Below the pieces are notes generated by a model that was not told where the DNA came from, made no database searches, and saw nothing but the letters and a program-made list of their open reading frames with translations. From Sclerotiophoma versabilis (taxonomy: Eukaryota; Ascomycota; Dothideomycetes; Pleosporales; Didymellaceae), in contig JAAROD010000014.1 in assembly GCA_012274445.1 (NCBI GenBank), forward strand, positions 737,001 to 801,000: a DNA stretch of 64,000 nucleotides, in the 5' to 3' direction. Both the position numbers and the translations under genes were made by a program. How positions within the stretch are numbered: the first letter of the stretch is position 1; every line of letters starts with the position of its first letter. Positions 1 to 9,741 of the stretch are shown here, piece after piece.

Positions 1-871
1 CCTCAAGGGCCCCCTCGCGACACCCATCGGCAAGGGCCACGTCTCGCTCAACCTGACGCTCCGCCGCACTTTCAACCTCTTCGCCAACGTCCGTCCCTGC
101 CGGTCCATCGAGGGCTACAAGACCCCCTACGACAACGTCGACACCGTCCTGATCCGTGAGAACACCGAGGGCGAGTACTCCGGTATCGAGCACGTTGTTG
201 TCGATGGCGTCGTCCAGTCCATCAAGTTGATTACCCGTGAGGCCTCTGAGCGCGTTTTGCGTTACGCCTTCCAGCACGCCCGCGACATTGGCAGGAAGAA
301 GGTCCGCGCTGTCCACAAGGCCACCATTATGAAGATGTCCGACGGCCTTTTCCTGAGCACCGCCCGCGAGCTTGCCAAGGAGTACCCTGACATCGAGTTC
401 GACGCTGAGCTCCTCGACAACACCTGCTTGAAGATGGTCACCGACCCTCTACCCTACAACGACAAGGTCCTCGTTATGCCCAACTTGTATGGAGACATTC
501 TCTCCGACATGTGCGCCGGTCTGATTGGTGGTCTTGGTCTCACTCCTTCCGGCAACATTGGTGACGAGTGCTCCATCTTCGAGGCTGTTCACGGATCCGC
601 CCCTGATATCGCCGGCAAGCAGCTCGCCAACCCCACCGCGCTGCTTCTCTCCTCCATCATGATGCTGCGACACATGGGTCTCAACGCTGAGGCTGCCAAC
701 ATCGAGCAGGCCATCTTCAAGACCATCGCTGCTGGCCAGGTATGTCTAGACAAAACAAGTCACTGTAAAAAGAACACACAGCTAACCGATTTACAGTACA
801 TCACTGGCGATCTCGGCGGTAAGGCCAAGACTTACGAGTACACCGATGCTGTCATCAAGGCCCTGAACTAG
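1..871 (+). CDS. idh2: NAD-dependent isocitrate dehydrogenase, catalytic (IDH2-like) subunit, 5' partial
   Basis: Coding runs in from the window edge: <2..739 joined to 797..871. The enzyme oxidatively decarboxylates isocitrate to 2-oxoglutarate in the mitochondrial TCA cycle as an IDH1/IDH2 hetero-oligomer. Visible family marks are the IRENTEGEYSG substrate segment, the NLYGDILSD metal-binding Asp segment and the EAVHGSAPDIAG nucleotide-binding loop. The C-terminus (TGDLGGKAKTY..TDAVIKAL) fits the catalytic rather than the regulatory subunit. The N-terminus, with the targeting peptide, lies outside the window. The last intron (740-796, GTATGT...TTACAG) is 57 nt, a multiple of three, and has no in-frame stop, so unspliced RNA would encode a 19-residue insertion. 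Family call is firm; subunit call is likely. Confidence 0.93.
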   Translation, partial: LKGPLATPIGKGHVSLNLTLRRTFNLFANVRPCRSIEGYKTPYDNVDTVLIRENTEGEYSGIEHVVVDGVVQSIKLITREASERVLRYAFQHARDIGRKKVRAVHKATIMKMSDGLFLSTARELAKEYPDIEFDAELLDNTCLKMVTDPLPYNDKVLVMPNLYGDILSDMCAGLIGGLGLTPSGNIGDECSIFEAVHGSAPDIAGKQLANPTALLLSSIMMLRHMGLNAEAANIEQAIFKTIAAGQVCLDKTSHCKKNTQLTDLQYITGDLGGKAKTYEYTDAVIKALN

Positions 872-1160
872 ACTCGACGTGATTTATGAGCATTTGAGAA
901 TGACGGGACGGTAGCGATTGCATATATGTGGATATGTACCAGTCATTGTACATTAAGGCTGCTATTTGATATTGCTAGACAGTTGATATCCGTATCTTTT
1001 TACCTCCGCATCTTATCAGATTGAATTTGATCAACACGTGACAGCGTTCTCCAGGCCGCCTGCAGATGGGCCGACCTCGGTGCATGTCGCGTCGAGCTCT
1101 GAACTTTGTATTCTCCCGCGACTTCGGTGGCTTTTCTCTGACCAACTGGCGGGGCACGAG

Positions 1161-2033
1161 ATGCCACCTCGTTTGCTATTTCGAGTAGCTAACAGAGCTT
1201 ATGCTACATTGAAGACAAAGACTGCTCCTACCCTGCGTGCACGACAAGCTCCACAGCGCTCCTCACCAGCACAAGCTTCATCACCACAACCGCCGCCTCC
1301 ACCCAGCTGGACACAATCTCCTTCCCTTCGCCGCACCGCCCGAATCCTAGCATGGAGCACCAACGTCATCGCAGGTCTCTGTACCATAACCTTCATCCGT
1401 GATAATCTCCTGCGCATCGATGTAATCCGCGGCTCCTCTATGTCACCCACGCTCTCTCCCACCGTCCACGAGACTGGTGCCGAAGACTGGGTCGCCATAG
1501 CCCCCGTGCGCGAACGGCCGCCCAAGATCCAATACAAAGATGGCCGGGCATTCGTAGAAGACAGTGAGCAGAAAGAAGGCGAGGGTGTTCGAAGAGGAGA
1601 CATCGTGACATTCTGGAAACCGCATAGACCCGAAGAAATTAGCATTAAGAGGGTCGTCGCGCTACCGGGCGACGTCGTATATCCAAAGCGTGGATATGCG
1701 CTTGACCCTACCATTGTGAGGGCGGAGCGTGCGCACACCCTTGATGGGCTTCCGGAGGCGGACCTGGATGCTGTTGGTGGGAGACTAGAGGAGCTCGAGG
1801 TGGGCAGGGTCGTGGTGCCGTATGGGCATGTCTGGGTGGAGGGTGATAATTGGCGCAATAGCTTTGACAGTAGGGATTTTGGGCCGCTTGCTAAGGGGTT
1901 GATTGAGGGGAGGGCTGTGAAAATTTGGAGGAATTGGTTCGACTGGAGGGATGTTGGGGATGAGCGAGAGAAGAAGGGTAGAAGTCGGGTTGTGAAGGGG
2001 AGAGGCGAGGTGCCAAAGGTGTTCTTGGAATAA
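1161..2033 (+). CDS. imp2: Mitochondrial inner membrane protease subunit 2-like (signal peptidase I family)
   Basis: Single-exon gene, 290 aa. It starts at the first in-frame ATG; the frame stays open upstream only to a GTG. The family cleaves sorting signals of proteins inserted in the mitochondrial inner membrane, facing the intermembrane space, usually as an Imp1/Imp2 heterodimer. The N-terminus is basic and Ser/Pro-rich, then comes one hydrophobic segment (about 61-79). Next is the SMSPTL box with catalytic Ser93, the KRVVALPGD box with the general-base Lys163, and the GDN..NSxDSR..GP box typical of type I signal peptidases. The basic C-terminal tail is longer than in yeast Imp2. It lies downstream of, and in the same direction as, the isocitrate dehydrogenase gene. 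Imp2 versus Imp1 is a similarity judgement. Confidence 0.88.
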   Translation: MPPRLLFRVANRAYATLKTKTAPTLRARQAPQRSSPAQASSPQPPPPPSWTQSPSLRRTARILAWSTNVIAGLCTITFIRDNLLRIDVIRGSSMSPTLSPTVHETGAEDWVAIAPVRERPPKIQYKDGRAFVEDSEQKEGEGVRRGDIVTFWKPHRPEEISIKRVVALPGDVVYPKRGYALDPTIVRAERAHTLDGLPEADLDAVGGRLEELEVGRVVVPYGHVWVEGDNWRNSFDSRDFGPLAKGLIEGRAVKIWRNWFDWRDVGDEREKKGRSRVVKGRGEVPKVFLE

Positions 2034-2149
2034 GCACTTGCATGGTCACAATCACCCTATACTCTGTTGTCGAAGAATGAGCTTGCCTATACCCGGGCGC
2101 AACAGGTACGTGTACGTTGATCACCGTCTTTCAAATTGCTAATAGGAGC

Positions 2150-3253
2150 CTAGGAGCTACCGAACAGAGCCTCGATCTCTCTGCACACAGCCTCAGTGAC
2201 AACTTTTGTGTTCTCACTTCCGCCCAGATCCTTGGTCTTGATGCCTCTCGCTGTTACGTTCTCAACCGCTTTCATGAGAGCATCAGCCCCACTCTCTTCG
2301 CCAACCCACCGAACCATCTCGGCCGCACTCCAGAAGGCTCCAACCGGGTTCGCAATACCCTTACCTGCAATATCTGGCGCAGATCCGTGGATAGGCTCAA
2401 ACATGGAGGGATTCGCTCTTGTAGGGTCAAGGTTGCTGGATGGCGCAATACCGATACTTCCAGACAAGGCCGCAGCAAGGTCAGTCAGAATATCGGCGTG
2501 CAGGTTGGTCGCGACGACGGTGTCTATCGACTTGGGGTGTAGGACCATGCGGACAGTAATGGCATCGACCAGCATCTTCTCGGTCTTAACATCTGGGTAC
2601 TCCTTGGCAATCTCGTAGAAGATCTTGTCCCAGAACACCATTCCGTGCCTCATCGCGTTTGACTTTGTGCACAGGATAAGGTGCTTCTTCGGCCGAGAAC
2701 GCGCGGTCTCGAACGCAAAGCGCATGATGCGTTCTGTTCCTACGCGGGTGTAGACAGTGAGCTCTGTTGCAATGGCGTGCGGTGCACTCTCGTTGCTGAT
2801 ACCGCCCTGGCCAGAGTACTCTCCTTCGCTGTTTTCGCGGATAAACATCCAGTCCAGGTCGCCGATCTTGCAACCTTCTAATGGACTCTTGGTTCCCTCC
2901 AGGATACGATTTGGACGTCTGTTGACGTACTGATTCAACTCCTTGCGAATGGGGAGGATTAGATTCCAGAGCGAGATGTGGTCTGGGACGTCTGGCCAAC
3001 CAACAGCACCGAAATAGATGGCGTCGAACTTCTTGAGCTGCTCGATGCCATCAGGTGGCATGTACCAACCTCGCTCGAGATAGTTCTTACTGTTCCAGTC
3101 AAATGAAGTGAAGTCGAACTGGAATCCTCCAACGACCTCTGACAGCTTGCTGAGGACCTGGATGGCTGCTTCTGTGATCTCCACACCAATGCCATCGCCA
3201 GGAATGCAGGCGATGCGATGGACTTTGCCGATTCGGTGAACGTGAGATGGCAT
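2150..3253 (-). CDS. Tartrate dehydrogenase / D-malate dehydrogenase-like (isocitrate/isopropylmalate dehydrogenase family)
   Basis: Single exon, 367 aa from the ATG at 3253; the longer open frame to 3310 begins only with GTG. The family oxidises and decarboxylates 2-hydroxy acids (D-malate, tartrate, isopropylmalate-like) with NAD+ and Mn2+. Visible marks are the N-terminal IPGDGIG, FIRENSEGEYSG (substrate-binding Arg and Ser-Glu), THE NLHADILTD metal-site segment and EPIHGSAPDIAGKGIANP (NAD-binding loop). Spacing and sequence resemble TtuC/DmlA more than mitochondrial IDH or LEU2. It is convergent with the IMP2-like gene; the two stop codons lie about 115 bp apart. The real substrate cannot be read from sequence. 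Confidence 0.88.
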   Translation of the reverse strand: MPSHVHRIGKVHRIACIPGDGIGVEITEAAIQVLSKLSEVVGGFQFDFTSFDWNSKNYLERGWYMPPDGIEQLKKFDAIYFGAVGWPDVPDHISLWNLILPIRKELNQYVNRRPNRILEGTKSPLEGCKIGDLDWMFIRENSEGEYSGQGGISNESAPHAIATELTVYTRVGTERIMRFAFETARSRPKKHLILCTKSNAMRHGMVFWDKIFYEIAKEYPDVKTEKMLVDAITVRMVLHPKSIDTVVATNLHADILTDLAAALSGSIGIAPSSNLDPTRANPSMFEPIHGSAPDIAGKGIANPVGAFWSAAEMVRWVGEESGADALMKAVENVTARGIKTKDLGGSENTKVVTEAVCREIEALFGSS

Positions 3254-3658
3254 GCTGACAATTGTGAATGCGCTGTCTGTATAGCCAGCAACAGCCGTTT
3301 TAAACAGCACTTCTTATGCTTCTATATAAGCGACCATTCTTCTCCGGACTTTCAAAGGCCGCGCGAATCAATCAAGTTCCGGGGGTACTCGCTAGCTCCG
3401 AGATAGCTGACCATGCCCGATGTGTGATGGCGCGAGCTAGACCCTGGCTGCCCCGCTGTCGCGCCTCCCGTCGAAACTGTAGCCCCACGTTCACGCCGGA
3501 AGCCACGAAGCTCACCGCTAGACGAGACGAGACCACCTTTCGTGTCGCTGAAGCTCCGTTTCCCAACATCTCTCTCATCTACTTCTCCTCATTCTCCGAA
3601 TAATATACATTGAACCTTCGTACAGCTCAGTCACCTGTTCAACACACATCCAGACATC
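3254..3658. other. Shared 5' region between divergent genes
   Basis: About 405 bp between the tartrate dehydrogenase-like start and the glycolipid transfer protein start. It must carry both promoters. A pyrimidine-rich stretch precedes the right-hand gene. No specific regulator site was recognised. Confidence 0.4.
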
Positions 3659-4412
3659 ATGGCAACTTTCTTCGACAGCGTCAAGAAGAGCTGGGAGGAC
3701 GTCCCTGTTGATGCTTCCAAGGACAATGCTATTTCCACTACTGAGTTCCTCGAGGCTGCTGAAAGTCTGACCACACTGTTTGGTAGGGTCTACAATCAGG
3801 CATATGTTGTGCCCCCTTGCTAACCAGTACTGCAGATGTCCTGGGCTCTGCAGCTTTCAAGCCTGTCAAGAACGACATGGCTGGCAATGTCAAGGTATGC
3901 ATTGCTCCCTGCCATGAATCAATGAAGTACAGCTGACATGCCCGAGAAAATCCGTGACCGCCAGCTCGCTGCTCCCACACTCTCCGAGACCCTCCAGGAC
4001 CTCGTCCTCAACGAGCTCAAGGAGAAGAAGCACACTGCCACCGAGGGCCTTGTCTGGCTCAACCGGTATGTCTACTCTTTCAACTACAACTCCGTTCACT
4101 AACGGGAGTTTCTATAGTGGCCTCGACTTCACCGCCCAAGCCCTCCGCCACAACATCTCCAACTCCAACAAGGAACTCGCCGACTCCTTCCGCGAGGCAT
4201 ACGGCAACACCCTCAAGCCCCACCACTCGTTCGTCGTCAAGCCGCTGTTCAGCGCCGCCATGAGCGCTACACCATACAGGAAAGACTTCTACGCCAAGTT
4301 GGGCAGTGATGATGCGAAGGTCCAGCAGCAGCTTGAGAAGTACCTCTCCGCGCTGGAGAAGATTGTTGCTACATTGAACGAGTTTTTGGCCAGGAAGGAG
4401 GCTAAGTGGTAG
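3659..4412 (+). CDS. Glycolipid transfer protein, HET-C2 type
   Basis: Four exons: 3659..3782, 3836..3894, 3947..4065, 4118..4412; 198 aa. GLTP-fold proteins carry glycosphingolipids between membranes in the cytosol; the Podospora homologue HET-C2 is also a heterokaryon incompatibility determinant. The conserved headgroup contacts are visible: the D..GNVKK segment (Asp, Asn, Lys), Trp in LVWLNRGL, and His in the HHSF segment. Introns are 52-53 nt. The second intron must end at a GAG rather than a YAG acceptor (ag at 3945-3946) to hold the conserved frame; the better acceptor at 3932 shifts the frame. Length is close to the roughly 200 aa usual for the family. Family call is firm; a role in incompatibility here is unknown. 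Confidence 0.92.
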
Positions 4413-4678
4413 ATCCCATGTCATGATATGAGTGCGAGTAAGGACAGCATTTGAGTGCTATCAATACATGGAACATTTGGTTGTATACGACATTGTGTAC
4501 CACGCTGCTTGGAGGTTGAGACTAGTGTGGCCACTAGGACACAGTGTGCTATGTCCTCACAGTATCCCAAAGACGCTGATTTCCTCCATAACCGTACTAC
4601 TCTAGCCTAGCCGGGACAATTGCATGCTCGAAACGATTACAACTATATCGCCTGACGCTGCCTCAGCGATCCTTCGCT

Positions 4679-5782
4679 TTACGCCTTCTTTCTCTGAAAC
4701 ACAAACAGCGCCTCATCCTTCCCCGCAAAACTAGGCAATGGCATCCTCAGAGTTAATTCAAAAGCCTTCAAGTTCTTCTCCACCCACTGATCCACACCCT
4801 GATTCTGAAATGCCGTAAACCCGTTCTCGTTCTGCGTGCCTGCAACCACAATGGTATCGCCCTCAAACATCTTCAGAATTGAGCCAGTGAAATCGCCCGT
4901 CGCTTGCGGATATACCAACAACAGGATAGACCCCTTCCCGTTGGCATTGCGACGCAGATACTCCTTGCCGTCCATCTTGATCGTATCTATTACCCAACTA
5001 ACCCGATATTCGCTCAATCCACTATCGATCGGCCGCACGTCCAGCTCCTTCATTTCTGGCGCAGCTGGGGGGAAATGCCGGAGCATATACGTCCAGTATC
5101 CATTTCCACTCCCCACATCTAGGATTGGCAGCACATCCTCCTTACTAGGTTTTGCGGGCTGCGCCAGCTTCGCCAAGACGTGCAAGGCCGCGTACGACGG
5201 CACAATGCAGCCAAAGTGGTGATAGAAGATGGGCAGGATGTGGTGTGATATTTTAGTGTAGCTGGTGCTTGGAATTGGGCCGCACCATTCTAGCTCCTGG
5301 CAGCTGTAGGTCCAGAGACTGAGGTACGGGTTCACGTGTCTGCGGTCTTTCTTAGAGGGGAGTAGACCTGTAGTAGTGTTGTGGAAGCGCGAGGAGAGAT
5401 GGTCGGCGACTTGTTTGCGTATTGTATCGGCTTTGGCGTTGGACCTAAAACTATTGAGGGCTTTAGGGAGGTTGAGGGAGGGGTCGAAGAGCGATGTGTA
5501 TGCAGTCACTTCTTCTGTTGAGGGATACTGGGGCTCAATTGGTGTGCCAGAATCGTCGTGATACCAGTTGTGCATGCCATGGGCTCGTTTGCCGGATATT
5601 GCTCGCTCGGTGATGTGCAATGTAGTTTCGCCTTGGGCTCGGTAGACGTACTGGTCTGTTGGTGGTATGTCGAATGCTTCGCCTATACATCGTGCTAGAG
5701 GCTTGCCGCTGTGGGTTGGGCTGAATTCTTCATCGGTCCAGTTTTCGAGGAAGACATCTGGATTGAAGTTTTTGAGAGCCAT
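4679..5782 (-). CDS. Conserved fungal protein with SAM-methyltransferase-like fold
   Basis: 367 aa from the ATG at 5782; the frame is open to 5845 only from a TTG. The N-terminal half has no motif I recognise. The C-terminal half has ILDVGSGNGYW (about residue 240), a glycine-rich motif I of Rossmann methyltransferases, followed by an acidic strand end and later aromatic-rich strands (ILLLVYP, DTIVVAG). I infer a SAM-dependent methyltransferase or a catalytically dead relative; substrate unknown. A second open frame in the 5' region (MPKLRY..., reading down from about 5955) could be an upstream exon, but I found no convincing splice pair. Convergent with the glycolipid transfer gene. Confidence 0.7.
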   Translation of the reverse strand: MALKNFNPDVFLENWTDEEFSPTHSGKPLARCIGEAFDIPPTDQYVYRAQGETTLHITERAISGKRAHGMHNWYHDDSGTPIEPQYPSTEEVTAYTSLFDPSLNLPKALNSFRSNAKADTIRKQVADHLSSRFHNTTTGLLPSKKDRRHVNPYLSLWTYSCQELEWCGPIPSTSYTKISHHILPIFYHHFGCIVPSYAALHVLAKLAQPAKPSKEDVLPILDVGSGNGYWTYMLRHFPPAAPEMKELDVRPIDSGLSEYRVSWVIDTIKMDGKEYLRRNANGKGSILLLVYPQATGDFTGSILKMFEGDTIVVAGTQNENGFTAFQNQGVDQWVEKNLKAFELTLRMPLPSFAGKDEALFVFQRKKA

Positions 5783-6260
5783 CTTCCGTTCTCTGGTATC
5801 GTAAATGCCTTCGACAACCTTTCGTGCTGCCCCGCCAGTGACCAATTGGACTCAACGCAAGCTTCCCAAGCAGGTTGTCCGGCTACTAAACCAGCTCTTT
5901 CTCGCTGCCAAAACAGGTAAATTATAACTGATGGGCGATATCGTAGCTTCGGCATGATGGTGTTTTCGCGAACGCCATCTTCAAGCGGCAGCCCACTTCC
6001 GGTAGTCGCAGCCAATGACAGACAGCTGACAAGTTGAACCCATGAATTTCGTCATCGATCAGTAAGCCACAAATGACGCTAAGGGATCCCCACCTAGCAA
6101 GAGCTCTTAGCAACGCCTTACTCACCATTGCAAATGCAGGCTGAAAGGAACAAGTCTAGCTGTAGAACCTTCTTAAGATCCTCACTAATCTCTGCCTGGG
6201 CTAACTCAAATCCATATAAAGACCGCTCGCACCGCCGGCTGACAAGAACCCCTCTTTCTG
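5783..6260. other. Divergent 5' region
   Basis: About 480 bp between the methyltransferase-like gene and the pirin gene. It contains an open minus-strand frame near 5800-5955 that may be 5' exon sequence of the left-hand gene. No other element was recognised. Confidence 0.35.
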
Positions 6261-7226
6261 ATGTCAGACACTACACTACCAGAGCCTACGTCTACATCAA
6301 CGACTTCCCTATCCACTAAAACATTCACTGCGTTCGTCGCATTAGCAGCAATAGCCCTGGCGTTCTCCAGCTCTCTTCGAAGCACCCTCTCCTCCGTCCT
6401 CATCAAACCTACCGCTCGCACAATGTCCACCGCCGCCGCTCCAGCAAGCGTGAAGATCACAAAGCGGCCCTGGTCGCATCGCGGCCACGCTGACCACGAC
6501 TGGCTGTATTCATACCACACCTTCTCCTTCGCATCCTACTACGACCCGCGCCACGAGTCCTGGGGCCCGCTGCGCGTCATCAATGAAGACCGTGTCAAAC
6601 CAGGCACAGGCTTCGGCACGCATTCGCACGCCGAGTTCCTGATATTTAGCTACATCGTCAACGGTACGCTTGAGCACAAGGACAGCATGGGCAATCTGGA
6701 GAACCTGAAGCGTGGGGAGGTGCAGTTCACGAGCGCGGGAACGGGCATCCGGCATTCGGAGTACAACCGCAACAAAGATGATGAGGTGCACTTTCTGCAG
6801 ATCTGGGCGAAACCAAATAAGAGCGGCTTGAAGCCGCATTATGAGACAAAAAAGTTTACGGATGAGCAAAAGACGGATAAGTTGTGTAGGATTATGGAGA
6901 GCACGGACCGTCTGGGTGATGGGAAGCATGCTATTGGGCTGCAAGCAGATCTGAGCATGGACGCCAGTATCCTCTCGCCGGGCAAGAAGGTCACCCATGA
7001 GGTTGTTGCTGACGGGCCTAGGAAGCTGTTTGCACAGGTTATCATGGGCAAGAGGGCACAGCCGAAGACTGGTGGTACGCAAATTAGGATTGGCGAGACG
7101 GTGCTTGGGGAGGGTGACGGAGCTTACATTGATGGTGTCAAGGGGCCGTCAAGCATCGAGATTGAGAGTGTGGGAGATAAGCCGGCTGAGTTCTTGCTGT
7201 TCGATATGGGTCCTGAGCAGCAGTGA
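6261..7226 (+). CDS. Pirin family protein with an N-terminal hydrophobic extension
   Basis: Single exon, 321 aa. Pirins are bicupin Fe-binding proteins; known members act as quercetinase-like dioxygenases or transcription cofactors. The first cupin carries the metal-binding pattern HSHAEFLIFSYIVNGTLEH and an E in the next strand; the segment DHDWLYSYHTFSFASYYDP..WGPLRVINED is the pirin signature. The protein starts with about 53 residues absent from bacterial pirins: a Thr/Ser-rich start and a hydrophobic stretch (about 23-37). An internal ATG at residue 54 would give the usual-length protein. The extension may be a membrane anchor or organelle signal. Alternative start use would give two forms; this is inference. 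Confidence 0.9.
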   Translation: MSDTTLPEPTSTSTTSLSTKTFTAFVALAAIALAFSSSLRSTLSSVLIKPTARTMSTAAAPASVKITKRPWSHRGHADHDWLYSYHTFSFASYYDPRHESWGPLRVINEDRVKPGTGFGTHSHAEFLIFSYIVNGTLEHKDSMGNLENLKRGEVQFTSAGTGIRHSEYNRNKDDEVHFLQIWAKPNKSGLKPHYETKKFTDEQKTDKLCRIMESTDRLGDGKHAIGLQADLSMDASILSPGKKVTHEVVADGPRKLFAQVIMGKRAQPKTGGTQIRIGETVLGEGDGAYIDGVKGPSSIEIESVGDKPAEFLLFDMGPEQQ

Positions 7227-7589
7227 GGAATCAGTTAAAACATAGGAATGTAGAATTTGAACGATGTGAGTCGTTGTAGCCAATGATGTGTTGTGTCATG
7301 AACTTCATATCTTGTCTGTGGCATTTATCAACACCAACGGATGCTTCATTTGACCCATCATCAATGAATCTGCAATTGTGTGTTTAGGCATTGTGATCAA
7401 CTGGTCTGGAGCATGCCCATCCACAATGTCCATTCTACTATATTGTGGACCACGACACAAAGCAGAACATCATTGGCTTACATGGTTGATATTCTGCATA
7501 ATGTAAGAGTGTCTAATTCTTTTCACAAATACAAAGTTCCATGCATCATCCAGACTAGATTCGAGCATACACACGTACACAACAAGGCC
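7227..7589. other. Intergenic, no recognised element
   Basis: 3' flank of the pirin gene and 5' flank of the small membrane protein. The frame of the downstream gene stays open back to 7380, but without a convincing upstream ATG. Confidence 0.3.
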
Positions 7590-7985
7590 ATGAGAACTGC
7601 TATTATGCTTACGATGTTCGCACCACTTGCTCAAGTATGGTATGTACCAGTCCTGGGATCGATCTTGGTGAGAGACCTGCACCAAAACAGCACGATGAAT
7701 ATCTCCGGTAGTCGAAATGCCACCCAGGTGAGCAATGAAGCAGAGCGTTCCTACGACACAGTCGAGTATCGTGTCTACATTGCGTTCTTAGTATTTGGTA
7801 TTGTAACAGCTATACTAGTGCTTCCTCTCGCTGGGAGCAAGGACATACTGCGTCGGTATCGTAGTATGCGGAAAAAGAAGGAGATCAAGCTACGCAAGAT
7901 TCACGTCGAGATTGCGAAGGCGAAGATGCTGGAGATGACAGGACAGCCTGATGCGGCGTATCTGCGTCCTGACCGATTTGCCTAA
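7590..7985 (+). CDS. Small single-pass membrane protein, unknown function
   Basis: 131 aa from the ATG at 7590. Not recognised. The N-terminus (residues 1-27) is hydrophobic and could be a signal peptide. Then a short segment has three possible N-glycosylation sequons (NST, NIS, NAT). A strong transmembrane helix follows (about 70-90, VYIAFLVFGIVTAILVLPLAG region centre), then a Lys/Arg-rich juxtamembrane stretch and a helical tail ending PDAAYLRPDRFA. This layout predicts a type I membrane protein with a basic cytosolic tail. The coherent topology argues for a real gene; no homologue is known to me. Confidence 0.5.
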   Translation: MRTAIMLTMFAPLAQVWYVPVLGSILVRDLHQNSTMNISGSRNATQVSNEAERSYDTVEYRVYIAFLVFGIVTAILVLPLAGSKDILRRYRSMRKKKEIKLRKIHVEIAKAKMLEMTGQPDAAYLRPDRFA

Positions 7986-9547
7986 GCAGAGTCGCAGTAG
8001 TAATGGAACTTTGAAGTTGTACGTAGTTGACATTAGTTTGAAGAATACAGAGTGCAGCCGGTAGCTTCAAGCTAATTAGAGCATACAGGTTATGTACTTC
8101 GCCTCGCTGTGGTAGCTTCAACCCAGCCAGCACAAACATGGACATACAGATTATGATGCCAACTGACCATACCTGGAAACGAAGCGGTGCCTACGTCGGC
8201 GCAAGCTTTTCTGATTATTGATGCCAGATGTAAACGAATGTGTACACCATGCGACTGATCAGCCATAAAACCGAAAGCACGTTCATAACAGGGCCGAGAC
8301 CTCTAAAGAGCTGCCTGCCGTCACTGCAGCAGCACACAATGGGAGGGCTTCAAAGCCGTTTGCTGAACATGCTTCAGCCCGCAGTAGACGGCCCCGAAGC
8401 TGACCGGAAGCCAGCATGCATGACCATATTGGTTTTACAATTATCATGTACCTCTTCATCCAAGTTGGCTTTCTTCAGGGTGTCAGGGAAGCCTCTGGTA
8501 TTGTTTCTGTCGAAGAGCTTCGCTCTGGGCCCTGAGAGACCCAAGTAGGACCGTGAGATAAGAGAAAGGATCAGTGCCGGCGGTATCTGAGCAGGATCAA
8601 CATTCAGTAGTGCATGGTAAAATCGTAGCTTTACTTCTTTTCGCTCACAATAAAGTACGAAATGTTCATGTCGAAACTCAGCAAACTTGTCATGGTGGAG
8701 CTCGATGTGTCTGGAAGCAAGCAACTTCAAAGAATTCTGCTGTTGAATATCCTATAGAACAAATACCTTCTTATGAATGCACCTGTCTTCTGTGGTGGAC
8801 CTGAATAGCATATTCGTCCAGCAGAACTTTGTCCTGGCCTCTTCGTCTACTGTAAAATGACTAGGATGCATCGTCCATGCAGGCTCATGATCTTTGCGGC
8901 AGAGACATACCAAATTTTTCGGTAGTGACCTCATTAAATGGTGAAATTTCGAATGTGCAACCTCTGATTGAACGAATGCCGGGAGTCGCTGGGACTGGTC
9001 ACGAAAAGAGGTAGAGAAAGAAAATCATGATTCAAAGAACACACAAACAGAGAAATTCAGATAGAGATGTCTTTGCAGAGACTGTAGAGACACCGGTACA
9101 ACGAGTGGACAACCTTAGAGATGTTCAACGCTGTGCTCGCGTAAAACAGTGCGTAATGTTCAGCTACAGAAGCACTCATCTTGGCGCACCAATGGTGTCC
9201 TACATCGCATCTAGCACCTCTACGTTGCTCTTCTGAGATTGTCATGGTGACTGAGGTTTGACCGAACTGCCATCGGACGACCGCAAGCGCGGAGAGTGGA
9301 GATGATATTGAAATGAGGTGGGTCAAGCGGCGCTAAGATGGCCCAAGGTCTTTTAACACACGGCTTCTTTCCACCACTCCGCACGTGTTAGGCCAACCGC
9401 TCGAACAATCGAAATTGGAACAATTGCGCGTGCGTATAGATATCGGGATGCGAACGGAAGAGCATTCAGGCCCGACTTCGGAACAACATGGGTAGTCGAT
9501 TACATTGTTGGTCAAACCTTCGTGTCGTGGCGCGAATCTAGATCAAG

Positions 9548-9556
9548 ATCAGATAA
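9548..9556 (+). promoter_or_regulatory. ATCWGATAA site, candidate SreA-type iron GATA factor site 1
   Basis: The bases ATCAGATAA lie 456 bp upstream of the transporter ATG. The pattern ATCWGATAA is the extended site known for the fungal iron repressor SreA/Sre1. Function here is inferred from the match and the neighbouring gene. Confidence 0.55.
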
Positions 9557-9732
9557 GATTGAGTAAAGTGCATCAAACTCAGTGGAGCACCACGGCTGAG
9601 GGGAGTAAATTTCTGCAGGACTGTCGTGTAATTCGTCTCGCATGTCCTTGCGATGTTTGGTGGGTGTTTTAGCGGACAAAGCTGCGCCAGTTCTCTTTGG
9701 TCAACATGTCCGACGACCACGCCATCGGAAGG

Positions 9733-9741
9733 ATCTGATAA
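9733..9741 (+). promoter_or_regulatory. ATCWGATAA site, candidate SreA-type iron GATA factor site 2
   Basis: The bases ATCTGATAA lie 271 bp upstream of the transporter ATG, a second full match to the SreA consensus in the same orientation as site 1. Two full 9-base matches within 200 bp make iron control of the transporter likely, by inference. Confidence 0.6.

Noticed and set aside
1013..1021. TTATCAGAT, the reverse complement of an SreA-type site, between IDH2 and IMP2
   Set aside because: A single copy near no iron-uptake gene; a chance match is likely.
8374..8730. 118-codon minus-strand frame with protein-like composition
   Set aside because: Starts with TTG, has no usable internal ATG near its start, no splice support and no recognised domain.
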